Source: Psychrobacter glacincola
GTDB taxonomy: Bacteria > Pseudomonadota > Gammaproteobacteria > Pseudomonadales > Moraxellaceae
Reading direction: 5' to 3'
Length of the DNA: 64,000 nt
Assembly (NCBI GenBank): GCA_001411745.2
Contig: LIQB01000013.1
Location: 27,763-91,762, forward strand
A model generated the notes under the pieces. It did no database searches and had not been told where the DNA came from. It saw only the letters and a program-made list of their open reading frames with translations. Shown here piece by piece: positions 27,816 to 36,813 of the stretch; the stretch's first letter is position 1, and the number at the start of each line of letters is the position of its first letter. The translations under genes and the position numbers were made by a program.

Positions 27816-28414
27816 TTTTTTTGTAAAAGTGGATAGGGGTTCACTGCACTGCCGCTGATATAAATACCGTAATGCACATGTGGCGGCGTACCTTTTGCAT
27901 TGCCACTGTCGCCGACGTAGCCGATGATATCGCCGGCATTAACCCAGTCGTTTGGACTAATATCTGCATAATCTTCTAAATGCGCATAATAATGCCCTGC
28001 GCCGCCTGGTCCAACCACGACCACCACACGACCGCCTAACGTATTTTCACCAACTTTGCTGACGATGCCTTGTGTCGTGGCTCGTATTGGTGTGCCTCGT
28101 GCGGCAAAGATATCGATACCTTCATGACTGCGACCTTGACTGCGTGCAGCGCCCCATGTATCTGTTAGATGTTGTTCTGGAAGTGGACTGGGTAAGCTGT
28201 TTTCCGTCGGTAGTTCTTGCTGTAATAAGCTGAGCTGTTGCCATTTTGCCATCACAAATGACTGAGTTTGTTGGCTGATACTGGGTAAGAGCCTATCAAA
28301 TACAAATAATAGCATCAACAATACAGCCGCTTTAATGAGCACACTGAGTACACGGCTTAAAAAAGTTAGCCTTTTCTTTTGTTTTAATTGCGGGTTACTG
28401 CTATCTGCTGGCAT
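27812..28414 (-). CDS. M23 family metallopeptidase (LytM-type), membrane anchored
   Basis: 200-residue protein with a basic N-terminus, one membrane helix (about 22-40) and a periplasmic LytM/lysostaphin-like domain (about 88-195). Zinc-site residues of the family are present: His97 and Asp101 in SHEGIDIF, and His179 and His181 in PPHVHYG. His145 (YAHL) lies between. It therefore looks catalytically competent, cutting peptidoglycan cross-links or stems. The coding end overlaps the end of phoR by 4 bp in convergent orientation, and no terminator separates them. Confidence 0.9.
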   Translation of the reverse strand: MPADSSNPQLKQKKRLTFLSRVLSVLIKAAVLLMLLFVFDRLLPSISQQTQSFVMAKWQQLSLLQQELPTENSLPSPLPEQHLTDTWGAARSQGRSHEGIDIFAARGTPIRATTQGIVSKVGENTLGGRVVVVVGPGGAGHYYAHLEDYADISPNDWVNAGDIIGYVGDSGNAKGTPPHVHYGIYISGSAVNPYPLLQKN

Positions 28415-28613
28415 CTATCTCTCTTTAGTTTTTTAAATTAGTTTCCCTTATTATTATATAAGTGAAGTCGTCTATTCTTTGTATGCCATTGTTATCTCAG
28501 GTTTTTATCCCTATAAATATAACGTTTCTTTTAAAGTTTACGTATTTTTAAAACGTTACATAAAATACCAATGTTGCTATCCATCTATTATTGTTATCTA
28601 TGGCTGAATCTTT

Positions 28614-29300
28614 ATGACTGACACTGCGCTGATTATCGATACCGAAACCGACCAAGGTCGTGATCCGCGTCCGATTCAAGTGGCGACTATTAATGCGATG
28701 ACGGGTTTTGAGTGGATGAAGTACTTTAATAGTGGTCGTTCGATATCACCAGTTGTCATTAGAATTCATGGCATTACTGATGAGGATGTCGCTGGTCTTG
28801 AGCGCTTTGATTTAGAGGCGTTTGAGTTGCCGCAGTATTTGATTGGTCATAACGTCCGCTTTGATTGGCGGGTTATTGGCAGTCCGTCTACTAAGTTGAT
28901 ATGTACGGTTCGGTTGGCGCGTGTGGCTTTTCCAGAGTGGAGTGCTTATGGTCAGTCCAAATGTATCGCGCAATTATTAGGCAAAGAGGAAGCAAGCAGG
29001 ATGACGATTGCCGCTCATGATGCGCTGGGCGATGCGCGTATGTGTTATCTGCTTTATCAGGCGTGTTGTGAGCGCCTAGCCATTGCACCGACGGATTTTG
29101 CTGCTGTCCATGCTATCGCTAATAAAGCCAATCCAGTGAGCAAAATGCCCTTTGGTAAACATAAAGGCACGCTGATTAAAGACGTGCCCATCAGCTACGT
29201 AAAATGGATGCTGGGTAATATCCATAACATACAGCCGTCGCTTTATTCTGCCTTAACCAAGCGTGTTAAAGCAGAACAGGCAGCAAAAAATACGCCCTAA
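28614..29300 (+). CDS. DnaQ-like 3'-5' exonuclease with C-terminal DUF3820
   Basis: 228-residue protein. The N-terminal domain is a DEDDh exonuclease: Asp9 and Glu11 (IIDTETD), Asp84 (NVRFDWR), and His135 with Asp140 (AAHDALGDAR). A C-terminal segment (about 178-228, starting MPFGKHKGTLIKDVP and continuing SYVKWMLGNI) matches the DUF3820 type. This is a small domain often fused to such nucleases. Likely a DNA or RNA 3' exonuclease outside the replicative polymerase; its substrate is unknown. It stands alone, with a low-complexity AT region upstream. Confidence 0.85.
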   Translation: MTDTALIIDTETDQGRDPRPIQVATINAMTGFEWMKYFNSGRSISPVVIRIHGITDEDVAGLERFDLEAFELPQYLIGHNVRFDWRVIGSPSTKLICTVRLARVAFPEWSAYGQSKCIAQLLGKEEASRMTIAAHDALGDARMCYLLYQACCERLAIAPTDFAAVHAIANKANPVSKMPFGKHKGTLIKDVPISYVKWMLGNIHNIQPSLYSALTKRVKAEQAAKNTP

Positions 29301-29336
29301 ATAGAATTGCACTTGAATAGGTTAACTAAACCGAAC

Positions 29337-30227
29337 TTATTGCTGCTTAGCTAGCCAATCGACTGCCATTTGCCAAAGCTGCGGTGCTTTAGCGTTGGTT
29401 CTGCTACTAAAATAGCGCATATGACCGATGCTGTTTAGACCAAAGTCTTTGGGATCTAAAAAGTGCTTTTCGACTGGCATTTTAGTAAAAACACGAATCA
29501 TATCATCCATATTTTTGCTATTGGCAATGTCATCATCACTAAACCCCAGCCATAATGAGGGCATAGTAATGTCATTGTAAAAGTGCTTTTGTATACTTTT
29601 GCCAAAGGCTGTTTTGATATAGCCTGCGCCATTACACCATTCGCGCCACTGCCGAGACACGCCCCGTGGTAGCGGTTCGCCCATACCAATTTTATCTGAC
29701 GGCGTGTACCCTAACGCCAAGTTGGCGAGTGGAATAAAGGCATCCATAAAACCCATCGCTTTGAATTTATAGGGCATGCTCATATTTTTAATACGACCTG
29801 ATGAGCAGGCGACATTGAACACTGAAGCGAGCGCACTATAATTTGGCATCAAACCTATCAGCTGACCGCCTGCACTATGACCAATTAAATGATAAGTGGC
29901 GTCGGCAAATTCATCTTGCAACGCATCAAGGACGGCTGGCATATCATGGCGACCCCAGCTAATCAGCGATGCATCGCATTTAGCCAATGCAGACGACAGC
30001 GATTCACCAATGCCTTCATTGTCAAAGGTTAGTACACCAAAGCCATTTTCTGCTAAGTGAGTGGCAAAATTGTGATAAAACTGGCGCTTGATACCCGTTG
30101 CTGGCGCGATCATAACCGCTTTTTTTACCTCATTTTTAGGGCGATAGACAGTCGCTGCCAATGCCTGATTGCGCTCAGTCATGATACTCAGTGAATAAAT
30201 ATCCGTCTGATACTGTTTATTTTCCAT
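29337..30227 (-). CDS. Alpha/beta hydrolase
   Basis: 296-residue alpha/beta-hydrolase-fold protein. Nucleophile elbow G116-H-S-A-G120 with Ser118; the oxyanion-hole region is near APATGIKRQFY, and the preceding strand carries VLTFDNEGIGES. The late His is plausibly in HMRYFSS near residue 273. The pattern resembles a lipase/thioesterase-like family of small cytosolic hydrolases, and no substrate can be assigned. It ends 37 bp from the end of the exonuclease gene in convergent arrangement. Confidence 0.82.
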   Translation of the reverse strand: MENKQYQTDIYSLSIMTERNQALAATVYRPKNEVKKAVMIAPATGIKRQFYHNFATHLAENGFGVLTFDNEGIGESLSSALAKCDASLISWGRHDMPAVLDALQDEFADATYHLIGHSAGGQLIGLMPNYSALASVFNVACSSGRIKNMSMPYKFKAMGFMDAFIPLANLALGYTPSDKIGMGEPLPRGVSRQWREWCNGAGYIKTAFGKSIQKHFYNDITMPSLWLGFSDDDIANSKNMDDMIRVFTKMPVEKHFLDPKDFGLNSIGHMRYFSSRTNAKAPQLWQMAVDWLAKQQ

Positions 30228-30513
30228 GCTGTAACCTTCATATTGTTAGGGTTCTATGCGGTGTGGAGTGGTTATTTATTTGCAATTATTTATCAATAAT
30301 CTGCTCTTAAAATGTAGTCATTACGTAGTGATAAACCGCTTAAATTAGCTGATAGCCACCTGATAGCATCGCTTATGTTAAGATAAATGCTGGCAAGCAA
30401 GGCGTTCAATTGTGACTTTCAAGTTCTATGCTATTTATCTGGGGTGGTATTATCCATTAGGGTTTTAACGAGTATTTAACAAAAACAATCGATATAAAAA
30501 TTAAGGAAGCTAT

Positions 30514-31191
30514 ATGCAAATGAAAATTAACAATGACACTTATGAAGTCATTACCAGTCAAGATATTACCAATATTGAAAAAGCAGTGGATAAATCAACG
30601 TTAACGATGCCGTTGGTAGCGGTTTATTGTGGTTCGCGTTTGGGCAATAATGAAGTCTACGAGCAGGCAGCCCGCGAGTTGGGTAGTGCGCTTGCTGACA
30701 ATGGCATGGGTTTGGTCTACGGCGGCGCGAGCATCGGGCTGATGGGTGCCGTTGCAGATGAAGTGATTCAAGGCGGCGCACAAGCGGTCGGTGTGATTCC
30801 AACCTTTATGCTCAAACATGAGATTGCTCATGAGCAGCTGACTCGCCTGCATCTGACAGATACCATGCACACTCGCAAAACCGTGATGGCGGAGTATGCA
30901 GATGCTTTTATTACCTTGCCGGGCGGGCTTGGTACTTTAGAGGAAATTATGGAAATCGCCACGTGGCGTCAGCTCTATCAACATGAAAAACCGATGATTA
31001 TTTTGAATATCAATGGTTTCTATGATCGTATGATCGAGCACTTAAAATATACGGCTGACCAAGGTTTTATGAAGCAAGAAGATCTGGAGCGTTTGGTGGT
31101 ATGTAACACGATTAATGAAGCTATTGAGCTATTAAAAACAGTCGTAAAAATAGACGATGCAGTCGATACTGAAAAAATGGCTGGTAATTAA
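30514..31191 (+). CDS. LOG family protein (TIGR00730, cytokinin riboside phosphoribohydrolase-like)
   Basis: 225-residue Rossmann-like protein. About 32 residues precede the LOG core. The core shows VYCGSRLG, GMGLVYGGASIGLMG, MHTRKTVMAEYADAF with Arg121 and Lys122, and the signature PGGLGTLEE (136-144). LOG proteins cleave nucleoside 5'-monophosphates to base and ribose 5-phosphate, which in bacteria probably means salvage or turnover of AMP-like nucleotides. AAGGAAG lies before the ATG. A very strong terminator follows. The N-terminal extension is unlike the compact family members. Confidence 0.88.
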   Translation: MQMKINNDTYEVITSQDITNIEKAVDKSTLTMPLVAVYCGSRLGNNEVYEQAARELGSALADNGMGLVYGGASIGLMGAVADEVIQGGAQAVGVIPTFMLKHEIAHEQLTRLHLTDTMHTRKTVMAEYADAFITLPGGLGTLEEIMEIATWRQLYQHEKPMIILNINGFYDRMIEHLKYTADQGFMKQEDLERLVVCNTINEAIELLKTVVKIDDAVDTEKMAGN

Positions 31192-31243
31192 GAGTACGTA
31201 TTTCTATAGATGAATACTTTTATATATAAATGTTTTCATCTAT

Positions 31244-31289
31244 AAAAAAGGAGAGAAGGGCTGATTGTTAGCCCTTCTCTCCTTTTTTT
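31244..31289 (+). terminator. Terminator of the LOG gene
   Basis: 19-bp perfect stem, AAAAAAGGAGAGAAGGGCT against its complement, with a GATTGTT loop, then T-run. It is also positioned to stop transcription from the convergent flavoprotein gene. Confidence 0.95.
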
Positions 31290-31313
31290 GTTCAATTTTT
31301 AATAGAACGCTTT

Positions 31314-32930
31314 TTATATCTCAGTAGCACTTGCATCATTAGCCGTGTTGAAACCCTTTAAAGTTGTCTCGCCAATACCGTGATTCACATCAGCCATTGC
31401 TAATGGAAAGCCTCGTTGCTCAGCCAATGTACGCGCGACTTTATCAATCGCCATGCTATCGTGTTTTGTCAAATACGCCCAATTATGAGCATAACGATTG
31501 CGGTTGGCTGGCGTGTCATGATCGATTAAGCCAAGTTCAGTCAATTCATCAACGATTTGATCGGCAGCAATCAAAGTCGAGGATGCTTTGACGTTTTCTG
31601 CACGAGCATAGCGAATATTAGAGTACAAGCTCACATCAGCTACTCGCAGCGTATCGTCCTCACCAGGAATTTGCTGCCCACCATATAGCGCGTTACCGAC
31701 CGTACGTGCGCTATGGAAGGTTGGTACAAACTCCGCCACATAATCAATCGCTTGCTGACTACGCGCTTGTAACGGTGCTTTATCCCAGCCATCTTCGATA
31801 TAGTGCACATACTGCGGCGGCAGCTTAGGTTGGGCGCTGTCTTTGCTAGAGGCGACCAAGCCATCATCGAATAGCGTGATAAATTTGCTCATGCCATGTA
31901 TTTGAAAATAACCACCGGGGTAAGGCGTGAGTTGTGCCATGCCTTCTGGTGTGCCGCGACTGCCATAAACGATAATCTCTGGTATCTGTCCGCCGGTATC
32001 ATCCCAGTGGGTAATATAAGACGATTTAAACTCGACCATACGCGTGACTTTGACCCCGACCATATCATCGATGACGCCAGTACGAAAACCGCAAGCGTTG
32101 ATTAAGTAATCCACTTCGATAGATTCGGTTGTATTTTCAGTTGCAAATTTGGTTGTAAGCTGATTTTCAGAGCTGGCAGCTCGTTGATAATCAATACGCC
32201 ATTTAGTGACATGATGGTCTGCGTTTGAGCAGTTTTCACAATCAACAGGCATGACTTGCTTAACCTGTGTATCGGTAAAGACGTGAGCATGCTCATAATC
32301 TGCTAATGCCAATTGTGCAGAGGCTGCTAAACGGAAAATATTCCAGCCGTACTCTTGCACGACAATCAGTGGAAACTTGACTTTATTTAAGTCCAAATAC
32401 TTAGCGACTGGTATCATCCATTCATCAACCGAGCGCGGCACAGTGACTTGTTCACGTTCTGACAGCGCAATGAGTTGCTCATGACTATAAAGCTGATAGT
32501 AGTTTTCAGGTTCGCCCAACACTTTGTTATTAGCATCTTCGGCGATAAGCTTACGATACGCATCAGTCAAGATATCAAGACGTGGTAGCAAGTCTTCTGG
32601 CAAGCCCTCATCGCGAGTTGGTACGGCAAATACTGTTGGGCGAACATCGATGGTATAAGGATAAAGGCGCAATATATCGATACATTGTTTGAGGAGAGCC
32701 ACACAATCTTCATCAGGAATCTCGCGGTATAGATTGCCGCCAGCATGCAAGTGACACATCGGTGGACCATCAATCAGCGATTTGTTTTTTTCAAATACAT
32801 AAGTTTCAAGCCCCAATGCCGCAAGGCGGATAGCAATGGTTGCTCCTGCCGTACCGCCACCAAGAATACCGACACGTTTGGCAGAGTGCGCTTGGTTTTT
32901 CACTGGGTTTTTAATGAAAGAGTGAGTCAT
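31314..32930 (-). CDS. FAD-dependent oxidoreductase
   Basis: 538-residue flavoprotein with a dinucleotide-binding GILGGGTAGATIAIRL near the N-terminus (21-36). An acidic residue in VFEKNKS ends the second strand, as in FAD-binding proteins. A second cofactor motif, LINACGFRTG, lies around residue 275. The GGGTAG pattern recalls tryptophan-halogenase-like flavoproteins, but the WxWxIP motif of that group is missing. Substrate unknown. AAGGAT precedes the start. It stands alone with no neighbouring metabolic genes. Confidence 0.8.
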   Translation of the reverse strand: MTHSFIKNPVKNQAHSAKRVGILGGGTAGATIAIRLAALGLETYVFEKNKSLIDGPPMCHLHAGGNLYREIPDEDCVALLKQCIDILRLYPYTIDVRPTVFAVPTRDEGLPEDLLPRLDILTDAYRKLIAEDANNKVLGEPENYYQLYSHEQLIALSEREQVTVPRSVDEWMIPVAKYLDLNKVKFPLIVVQEYGWNIFRLAASAQLALADYEHAHVFTDTQVKQVMPVDCENCSNADHHVTKWRIDYQRAASSENQLTTKFATENTTESIEVDYLINACGFRTGVIDDMVGVKVTRMVEFKSSYITHWDDTGGQIPEIIVYGSRGTPEGMAQLTPYPGGYFQIHGMSKFITLFDDGLVASSKDSAQPKLPPQYVHYIEDGWDKAPLQARSQQAIDYVAEFVPTFHSARTVGNALYGGQQIPGEDDTLRVADVSLYSNIRYARAENVKASSTLIAADQIVDELTELGLIDHDTPANRNRYAHNWAYLTKHDSMAIDKVARTLAEQRGFPLAMADVNHGIGETTLKGFNTANDASATEI

Positions 32931-33429
32931 TGTCGTTGTTATATCCTTAATAGCAGTTACAGCAGGTCATGCTCGGTGTATTTGTTAAATGTTTTATTCT
33001 AAAATCTTATTTTAAAATTTTTGTCCTAATGGATGTTGTTCTAAGCCGTTTATAACTATCGATATGCGTGCAAAGGACGTCAAGTTCAATATGCATATGA
33101 AGCCGCAAGGGTCATATTTGTCATTGTGTAGTAATTCTTAATGTGTATAGAGTATTCTACGAAAAATGACAACCAATATGACGGCAAATACGTAAGTAGA
33201 TACGTGAGTTTTGTCAATGAATGGCTATGCCAGTTTAACCAATTTGCAAATATATAAGCTTTTGTAAATTTATATATGGATAGAAACGACTGTGCTGTTG
33301 CATATGCTATATTAAAACTGCTCAAAGTCAGCAGTAGGGTTTTTTTGCCGTTTAAATCGTCTGACGATGAGAAAAATCCAAATAAAAACTTATGATGACA
33401 ATCACAATCAAAATGACAAGGAAGTTATT
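32931..33429. other. Intergenic region between flavoprotein and lipoprotein genes
   Basis: 499 bp of AT-rich sequence separating two divergent genes. It should hold two promoters, but no clear -35/-10 pair could be defended. Minus-strand reading frames in this stretch lack ribosome-binding sites and family features and were not called. Confidence 0.5.
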
Positions 33430-33864
33430 ATGAAACGTATGCTTATATTATCGGCTCTCACCGGTGTTTTAACGCTTACTGGTTGTACTACGTTAAACAA
33501 TGTATTCGGCAATGATGATTCTGGCATGCATGATGTACAAGCCACCAATAAAAATACCGCGCCAGTCGCGAGTAAAAACGGCATGTTAGTCGATGCAAGC
33601 AATCACATGACCTTATATACCTTTGACAAAGATGGGATGAATAAATCAGAGTGTGGTAGTGCTTGTCTAATTGCTTGGCCAGCATTTATGGCACCGAGTA
33701 ATGCCAAAGCGTCAGGGCAGTTTGCAGCATTTCAACGTGAAGATGGCAAGTATCAATGGGCGGTAAATGGTAAACCGTTGTATTTCTATGCCAATGATAC
33801 CAAGGTCGGCGATAAAGATGGCGACAATAAACTGGGCGTTTGGCATATCGTCAAAACCAAGTAA
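33430..33864 (+). CDS. Lipoprotein with secreted-repeat (COG4315) domain
   Basis: 144-residue predicted lipoprotein. Signal peptide with lipobox LTGC (Cys at about residue 20), then a low-complexity linker, then a COG4315-type domain (about 60-144). It has the pattern LYTFDKDG, CGSACLIAWPAF and FYANDTKVGDKDGD. Paired Cys in SECGSAC suggests a disulfide. The function of this domain is unknown. An alternative start at 33367 would add 21 residues that hide the signal peptide. I choose 33430 because AAGGAAG lies eight bases upstream. It ends before a shared terminator. Confidence 0.8.
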   Translation: MKRMLILSALTGVLTLTGCTTLNNVFGNDDSGMHDVQATNKNTAPVASKNGMLVDASNHMTLYTFDKDGMNKSECGSACLIAWPAFMAPSNAKASGQFAAFQREDGKYQWAVNGKPLYFYANDTKVGDKDGDNKLGVWHIVKTK

Positions 33865-33905
33865 AGTAAGCCCATTGTCTACCGAAATGAAAGACAATTA
33901 GCATC

Positions 33906-33937
33906 AAAAAAGCAGCCATCGTAATGGCTGCTTTTTT
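33906..33937. terminator. Bidirectional terminator, left twin
   Basis: AAAAAAGCAGCCAT / ATGGCTGCTTTTTT with loop CGTA. It lies between the convergent lipoprotein and FemAB-like genes and is nearly identical to the hairpin at 35211-35244. Confidence 0.92.
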
Positions 33938-33973
33938 ATTGGCTTGAATGATTAGAATCGTAAAATAACGCGA

Positions 33974-35062
33974 TCAAATATCTGCCAAAGCTTCCGCTTG
34001 TTCAATTTCCAAGATAGTTTCTTTAGTAGGCTCTTTTCTATATAAAGGGAAAAAGTCGGAGCGTAAATCATTTTCGGTGAACCAGCTATCAGCGACTAAT
34101 GCTGCGTATTTTGCTGGATTAACGACAAGTCTATAGGTTTTGAATAATAACTCTTGTGAGCTAAACCCTTTCTTATACTCATACAAAGAATCTAGATTAG
34201 AGCCTACGCCGCCGCCAAGATGCAGTAATTTATAATGGTTGGTTCGACCCCAATCACGAGCCACATGGGTAATAAGTTTGGAAGGTTGTAGATGGGTATA
34301 GGCGTTGAGCGTGCCTCCGAGATGAAATTGCATAATGCCCGATTCTTTACAGATTGTGTAGATAGAAGAACCAATCGCTTTATTATCCTGATAGGCAGTT
34401 ATCAGTAGTATTCTGTCTTGCAAATTTTCGAGCAGATTAAAAAAGTAATCATCATCAAAGAAGTAGTACTGATCTGCCTTCACCTGCGCCATCGTTTCTT
34501 TGTAAATATTGGAAAACATCACTGCATTCTCTCTGGTTAAACGCTCAATTTTTGTCACGACATCCATTTTTAAGGCTTTTTTAATGCCTCTACGATGACG
34601 ATTTTGAGTCTCACTCCAGTGCTCCTCTTCAGATTTACCCAAGTCAGACATCAATGTCAATCCATGAGTGAGTGCTTTGCCGACCGTTGGTAGCCACTCT
34701 TTATTGATGATTGGATGCAGTCGCATGAATAAAGACACACAGCCTTTTGCTAAGAGAAAGCCCCTTACTTCTGCCAATATTATGTCTAATTCGGCATCAG
34801 TGAGAGACTTATCCATGACAGGACCGCCGTAACCATAAGTAGAAGTCGCATCCCAATGCTCTGAGTCGAGTTCTCTTATAATGAGAGGTAAAAAGATTTT
34901 TTTATTGTTATAAGTGGCAATCACTCCTTGAGGAGTGCCTTTATCGACAATAGCTGACGCAGCAATCCAACCAGATAAGTGATAAATATCAAAGTGATAA
35001 TCAGCGATGTTTTTATCCCAGTCTTTATTTATCTCGGCAAAGTCTACCTGTACTGTATCCAT
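33974..35062 (-). CDS. FemAB/GNAT-like acyl or aminoacyl transferase
   Basis: 362-residue protein of the GNAT superfamily, Acetyltransf_6/FemAB-like group. Recognisable are the N-terminal IYHLSGWIAAS, ATSTYGYGGPVM, the Arg-rich RHRRGIKKAL turn, IYKETM, ITAYQDNKAIGSSIY and LHLGGGVGS, YEYKKGFS. Relatives include enzymes that attach amino acids to peptidoglycan stem peptides and others that modify surface polysaccharides. This copy has no polysaccharide cluster around it, so the acceptor is unknown. It is flanked by two nearly identical terminator hairpins. Confidence 0.78.
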   Translation of the reverse strand: MDTVQVDFAEINKDWDKNIADYHFDIYHLSGWIAASAIVDKGTPQGVIATYNNKKIFLPLIIRELDSEHWDATSTYGYGGPVMDKSLTDAELDIILAEVRGFLLAKGCVSLFMRLHPIINKEWLPTVGKALTHGLTLMSDLGKSEEEHWSETQNRHRRGIKKALKMDVVTKIERLTRENAVMFSNIYKETMAQVKADQYYFFDDDYFFNLLENLQDRILLITAYQDNKAIGSSIYTICKESGIMQFHLGGTLNAYTHLQPSKLITHVARDWGRTNHYKLLHLGGGVGSNLDSLYEYKKGFSSQELLFKTYRLVVNPAKYAALVADSWFTENDLRSDFFPLYRKEPTKETILEIEQAEALADI

Positions 35063-35210
35063 CTTTCTGCTCCCTCAGCGTTATGTTTTATATTCGTAAA
35101 TCCATATATATGAATATAACAATAAAAACTGAGGTTAACAAGCAAATGGAAAGTATTTATGCGATTTATTGAATATATATAAATGTCGAGTGAGTTGATT
35201 CATTATTGTC

Positions 35211-35244
35211 AAAAAAGCAGCCATTATGATGGCTGCTTTTTTTT
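35211..35244. terminator. Terminator hairpin, right twin
   Basis: AAAAAAGCAGCCAT / ATGGCTGCTTTTTTTT with loop TATG. Placed past the YceI gene stop (minus strand) and before the FemAB-like gene, it nearly repeats the hairpin at 33906-33937. Confidence 0.9.
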
Positions 35245-35270
35245 AGAGTATGTAGAGTATGTAGAGGAAG
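35244..35270. repeat. 9-bp tandem repeat, three copies
   Basis: TAGAGTATG twice, then TAGAGGAAG, immediately after the twin terminator. A small slippage-type repeat between genes. Confidence 0.7.
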
Positions 35271-35300
35271 TAGCGATTTGTGCTTGGCTAAAAATTAGAC

Positions 35301-35924
35301 TTATTTAGATTTTTTGTTGGTTTGCGCTTTTTTCTCTATCAACTCACCATCGATTTGGATCGGGACATTGGTGGTAATGCCATCCGCGAAAGCTGTCATA
35401 CCATAGGCTGCGCGATCAATATTACCCGTTGCACGGAAGCCAATAACTGGCTCTTTGGTAAGAGGGCTGTTGGCGATTTTATTCAAAGTCACATCCAAAG
35501 TTAATGGTTTGGTTTGACCTAACATAGTAAAGTCACCTGTGATCTTGGCTTGTTGCGGATTTATAAATTTTACGCTGGTTGATTTAAAGGTCATGGTTGG
35601 ATATTTGGCGACGTTAAAAAATTCAGCCTTTTTTAAATGCTCATCACGTGCATTCCAATTGGTGTCAATGCTATCGGTTGCAATGGCGAAGCTCATATTG
35701 GTTTTACTGGGTGCTTTAACATCGTAATTAACGACCCCTTTGACGTCGTTAAAATGACCCATGGTGGTTGAAAATCCTAAGTGATTGACAGAAAATCCCA
35801 CACGGGTGTGCGAGTCGTCTAATTGCCATTGACTAGGTAATGCAGCACTTGCAACAGTGGTGAGTGACAGTGCTGAGCTGATAATCAGGGCTTTTGCGCT
35901 ATTCTTCATAACAGTATTTATCAT
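35301..35924 (-). CDS. YceI family periplasmic protein
   Basis: 207-residue exported protein: signal peptide with hydrophobic core at about 12-25 and probable cleavage after VASAA, then a lipocalin-like YceI domain. The domain is recognisable from WQLDDSHTRVGFSVNHLGFSTTMGHF, the central FKSTSVKFINPQQAKITGDFTMLG and the closing GFRATGNIDRAAYGM. YceI proteins bind isoprenoid-type lipids; a role in quinone or lipid handling is inferred from the family. The C-terminus is Lys-rich. AAGGA eight bases upstream supports the start. Confidence 0.93.
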   Translation of the reverse strand: MINTVMKNSAKALIISSALSLTTVASAALPSQWQLDDSHTRVGFSVNHLGFSTTMGHFNDVKGVVNYDVKAPSKTNMSFAIATDSIDTNWNARDEHLKKAEFFNVAKYPTMTFKSTSVKFINPQQAKITGDFTMLGQTKPLTLDVTLNKIANSPLTKEPVIGFRATGNIDRAAYGMTAFADGITTNVPIQIDGELIEKKAQTNKKSK

Positions 35925-36391
35925 TATATTGTCCTTATTGAGTGTTTATAAATAGTGGGTGCTTGATTAATGAGGCGTAATAAGACGGTATCCATCATTA
36001 TTGAAAAATGACAAATATTAAAAACAAATTATTAACTAAATCTAAACTTAAAATAATTATTGATTATTTAAACTAATTTGATATTATACTTACATACCGT
36101 ATACCTCTCAACAAAATAGAGATTTTGGTGACAACTTATCACATATATCACTCACAACTGCTGCTTGCGTCTAGCGGTAAAAACCGTTAAAATCGCGGTT
36201 TGATTTTCCCGCTGGGGAAAGGCTAAGTGAGCAGAGGAATGGTGTTGGGTGCTGGAATAAGCCAGTGACGCAGCTGCCATACTTATCAATGTCCCTTAGT
36301 GCCTCAGTTACGTATGTCATGACTTGTTTGACACATCGTCTAAGATGGTGTTCAAGAGTGCTATACATACATCGGACATAGAGAGTTTATT
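35925..36391. other. yceI-rpmE2 intergenic region with candidate RNA structure
   Basis: 467 bp without a gene. The half nearest the yceI-like gene is very AT-rich and probably carries its promoter. The other half (about 36158-36281) can fold into a branched RNA just upstream of the L31 gene. Confidence 0.6.
36158..36281 (+). ncRNA. Candidate structured RNA leader upstream of L31
   Basis: Complementary segments are arranged like a multi-branched RNA. A closing helix pairs GCGTC (36167-36171) with GACGC (36267-36271), extended by GCT/AGC. Inside are hairpins AAACCG/CGGTTT (36181-36201), TTTCCC/GGGAAA with loop GCTG (36205-36220) and CTGG/CCAG (36252-36265). It lies about 110 bp before the L31 start. 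A ribosomal-protein leader controlling L31 is the simplest idea. I could not match it to a named riboswitch. Confidence 0.35.
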
Positions 36392-36673
36392 ATGCGTAAA
36401 GATATCCATCCTAATTACCAAGAAGTTTTATTCCATGACACTAACGCTGACGTGTTTTTCTTAACTCGTTCAACCGTTAAAACCAAAACCACTCGTGAAT
36501 ACGAAGGGTCAGAATATCCATACTACCCACTTGATATCTCAAGTGCGTCGCATCCATTCTATACTGGCGAACAACGCAAAACTTCTACTGAAGGCCGTGT
36601 TGCTAGCTTCAACAAACGCTTTGGTGCATTTGGTGGCCGTAAGAAAGCTGCTGATACTGACGCTGCAGAATAA
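36392..36673 (+). CDS. rpmE2: 50S ribosomal protein L31, type B
   Basis: 93-residue ribosomal protein of the type B (C-minus) L31 family. It starts [20 protein letters not shown] and has [23 protein letters not shown] sequence, ending [18 protein letters not shown] plus an acidic-Ala tail. The CXXC zinc motif of ordinary L31 is absent, as expected for the zinc-independent type that can replace zinc-bound L31 when zinc is scarce. No L36 paralog or Zur gene is next to it. A terminator follows closely. Confidence 0.96.
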   Translation: MRKDIHPNYQEVLFHDTNADVFFLTRSTVKTKTTREYEGSEYPYYPLDISSASHPFYTGEQRKTSTEGRVASFNKRFGAFGGRKKAADTDAAE

Positions 36674-36746
36674 TTCACACCTATTGCGTGATATTATTTT
36701 GAGCATGTGTTTTCTCAAACATGCACAGCTATAGTATTAAGAACAT

Positions 36747-36779
36747 AAAAAAACCGCTGACTATTCAGCGGTTTTTTTT
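36747..36779 (+). terminator. Terminator of the L31 gene
   Basis: AAAAAAACCGCTGA / TCAGCGGTTTTTTT with loop CTAT, between convergent genes. Confidence 0.92.
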
Positions 36780-36813
36780 ATTTAAATTTTTAGAAGTAAC
36801 GCCTCAATGGTTT

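Noticed and set aside
31314..32930. Tryptophan halogenase
   Set aside because: The GGGTAG motif is shared, but the WxWxIP motif expected for halogenases is missing, so I kept the general flavoprotein call.
33086..33325. 79-codon minus-strand frame in the spacer upstream of the lipoprotein gene
   Set aside because: No start signal or ribosome-binding site, hydrophobic/Tyr/Leu-rich composition follows the AT-rich DNA.
36158..36281. Cobalamin, TPP or FMN riboswitch in the L31 leader
   Set aside because: Fragments recall parts of these (CTGG...CCAG, GGCTAAG), but the diagnostic core motifs are missing, and L31 is not a target of such switches.
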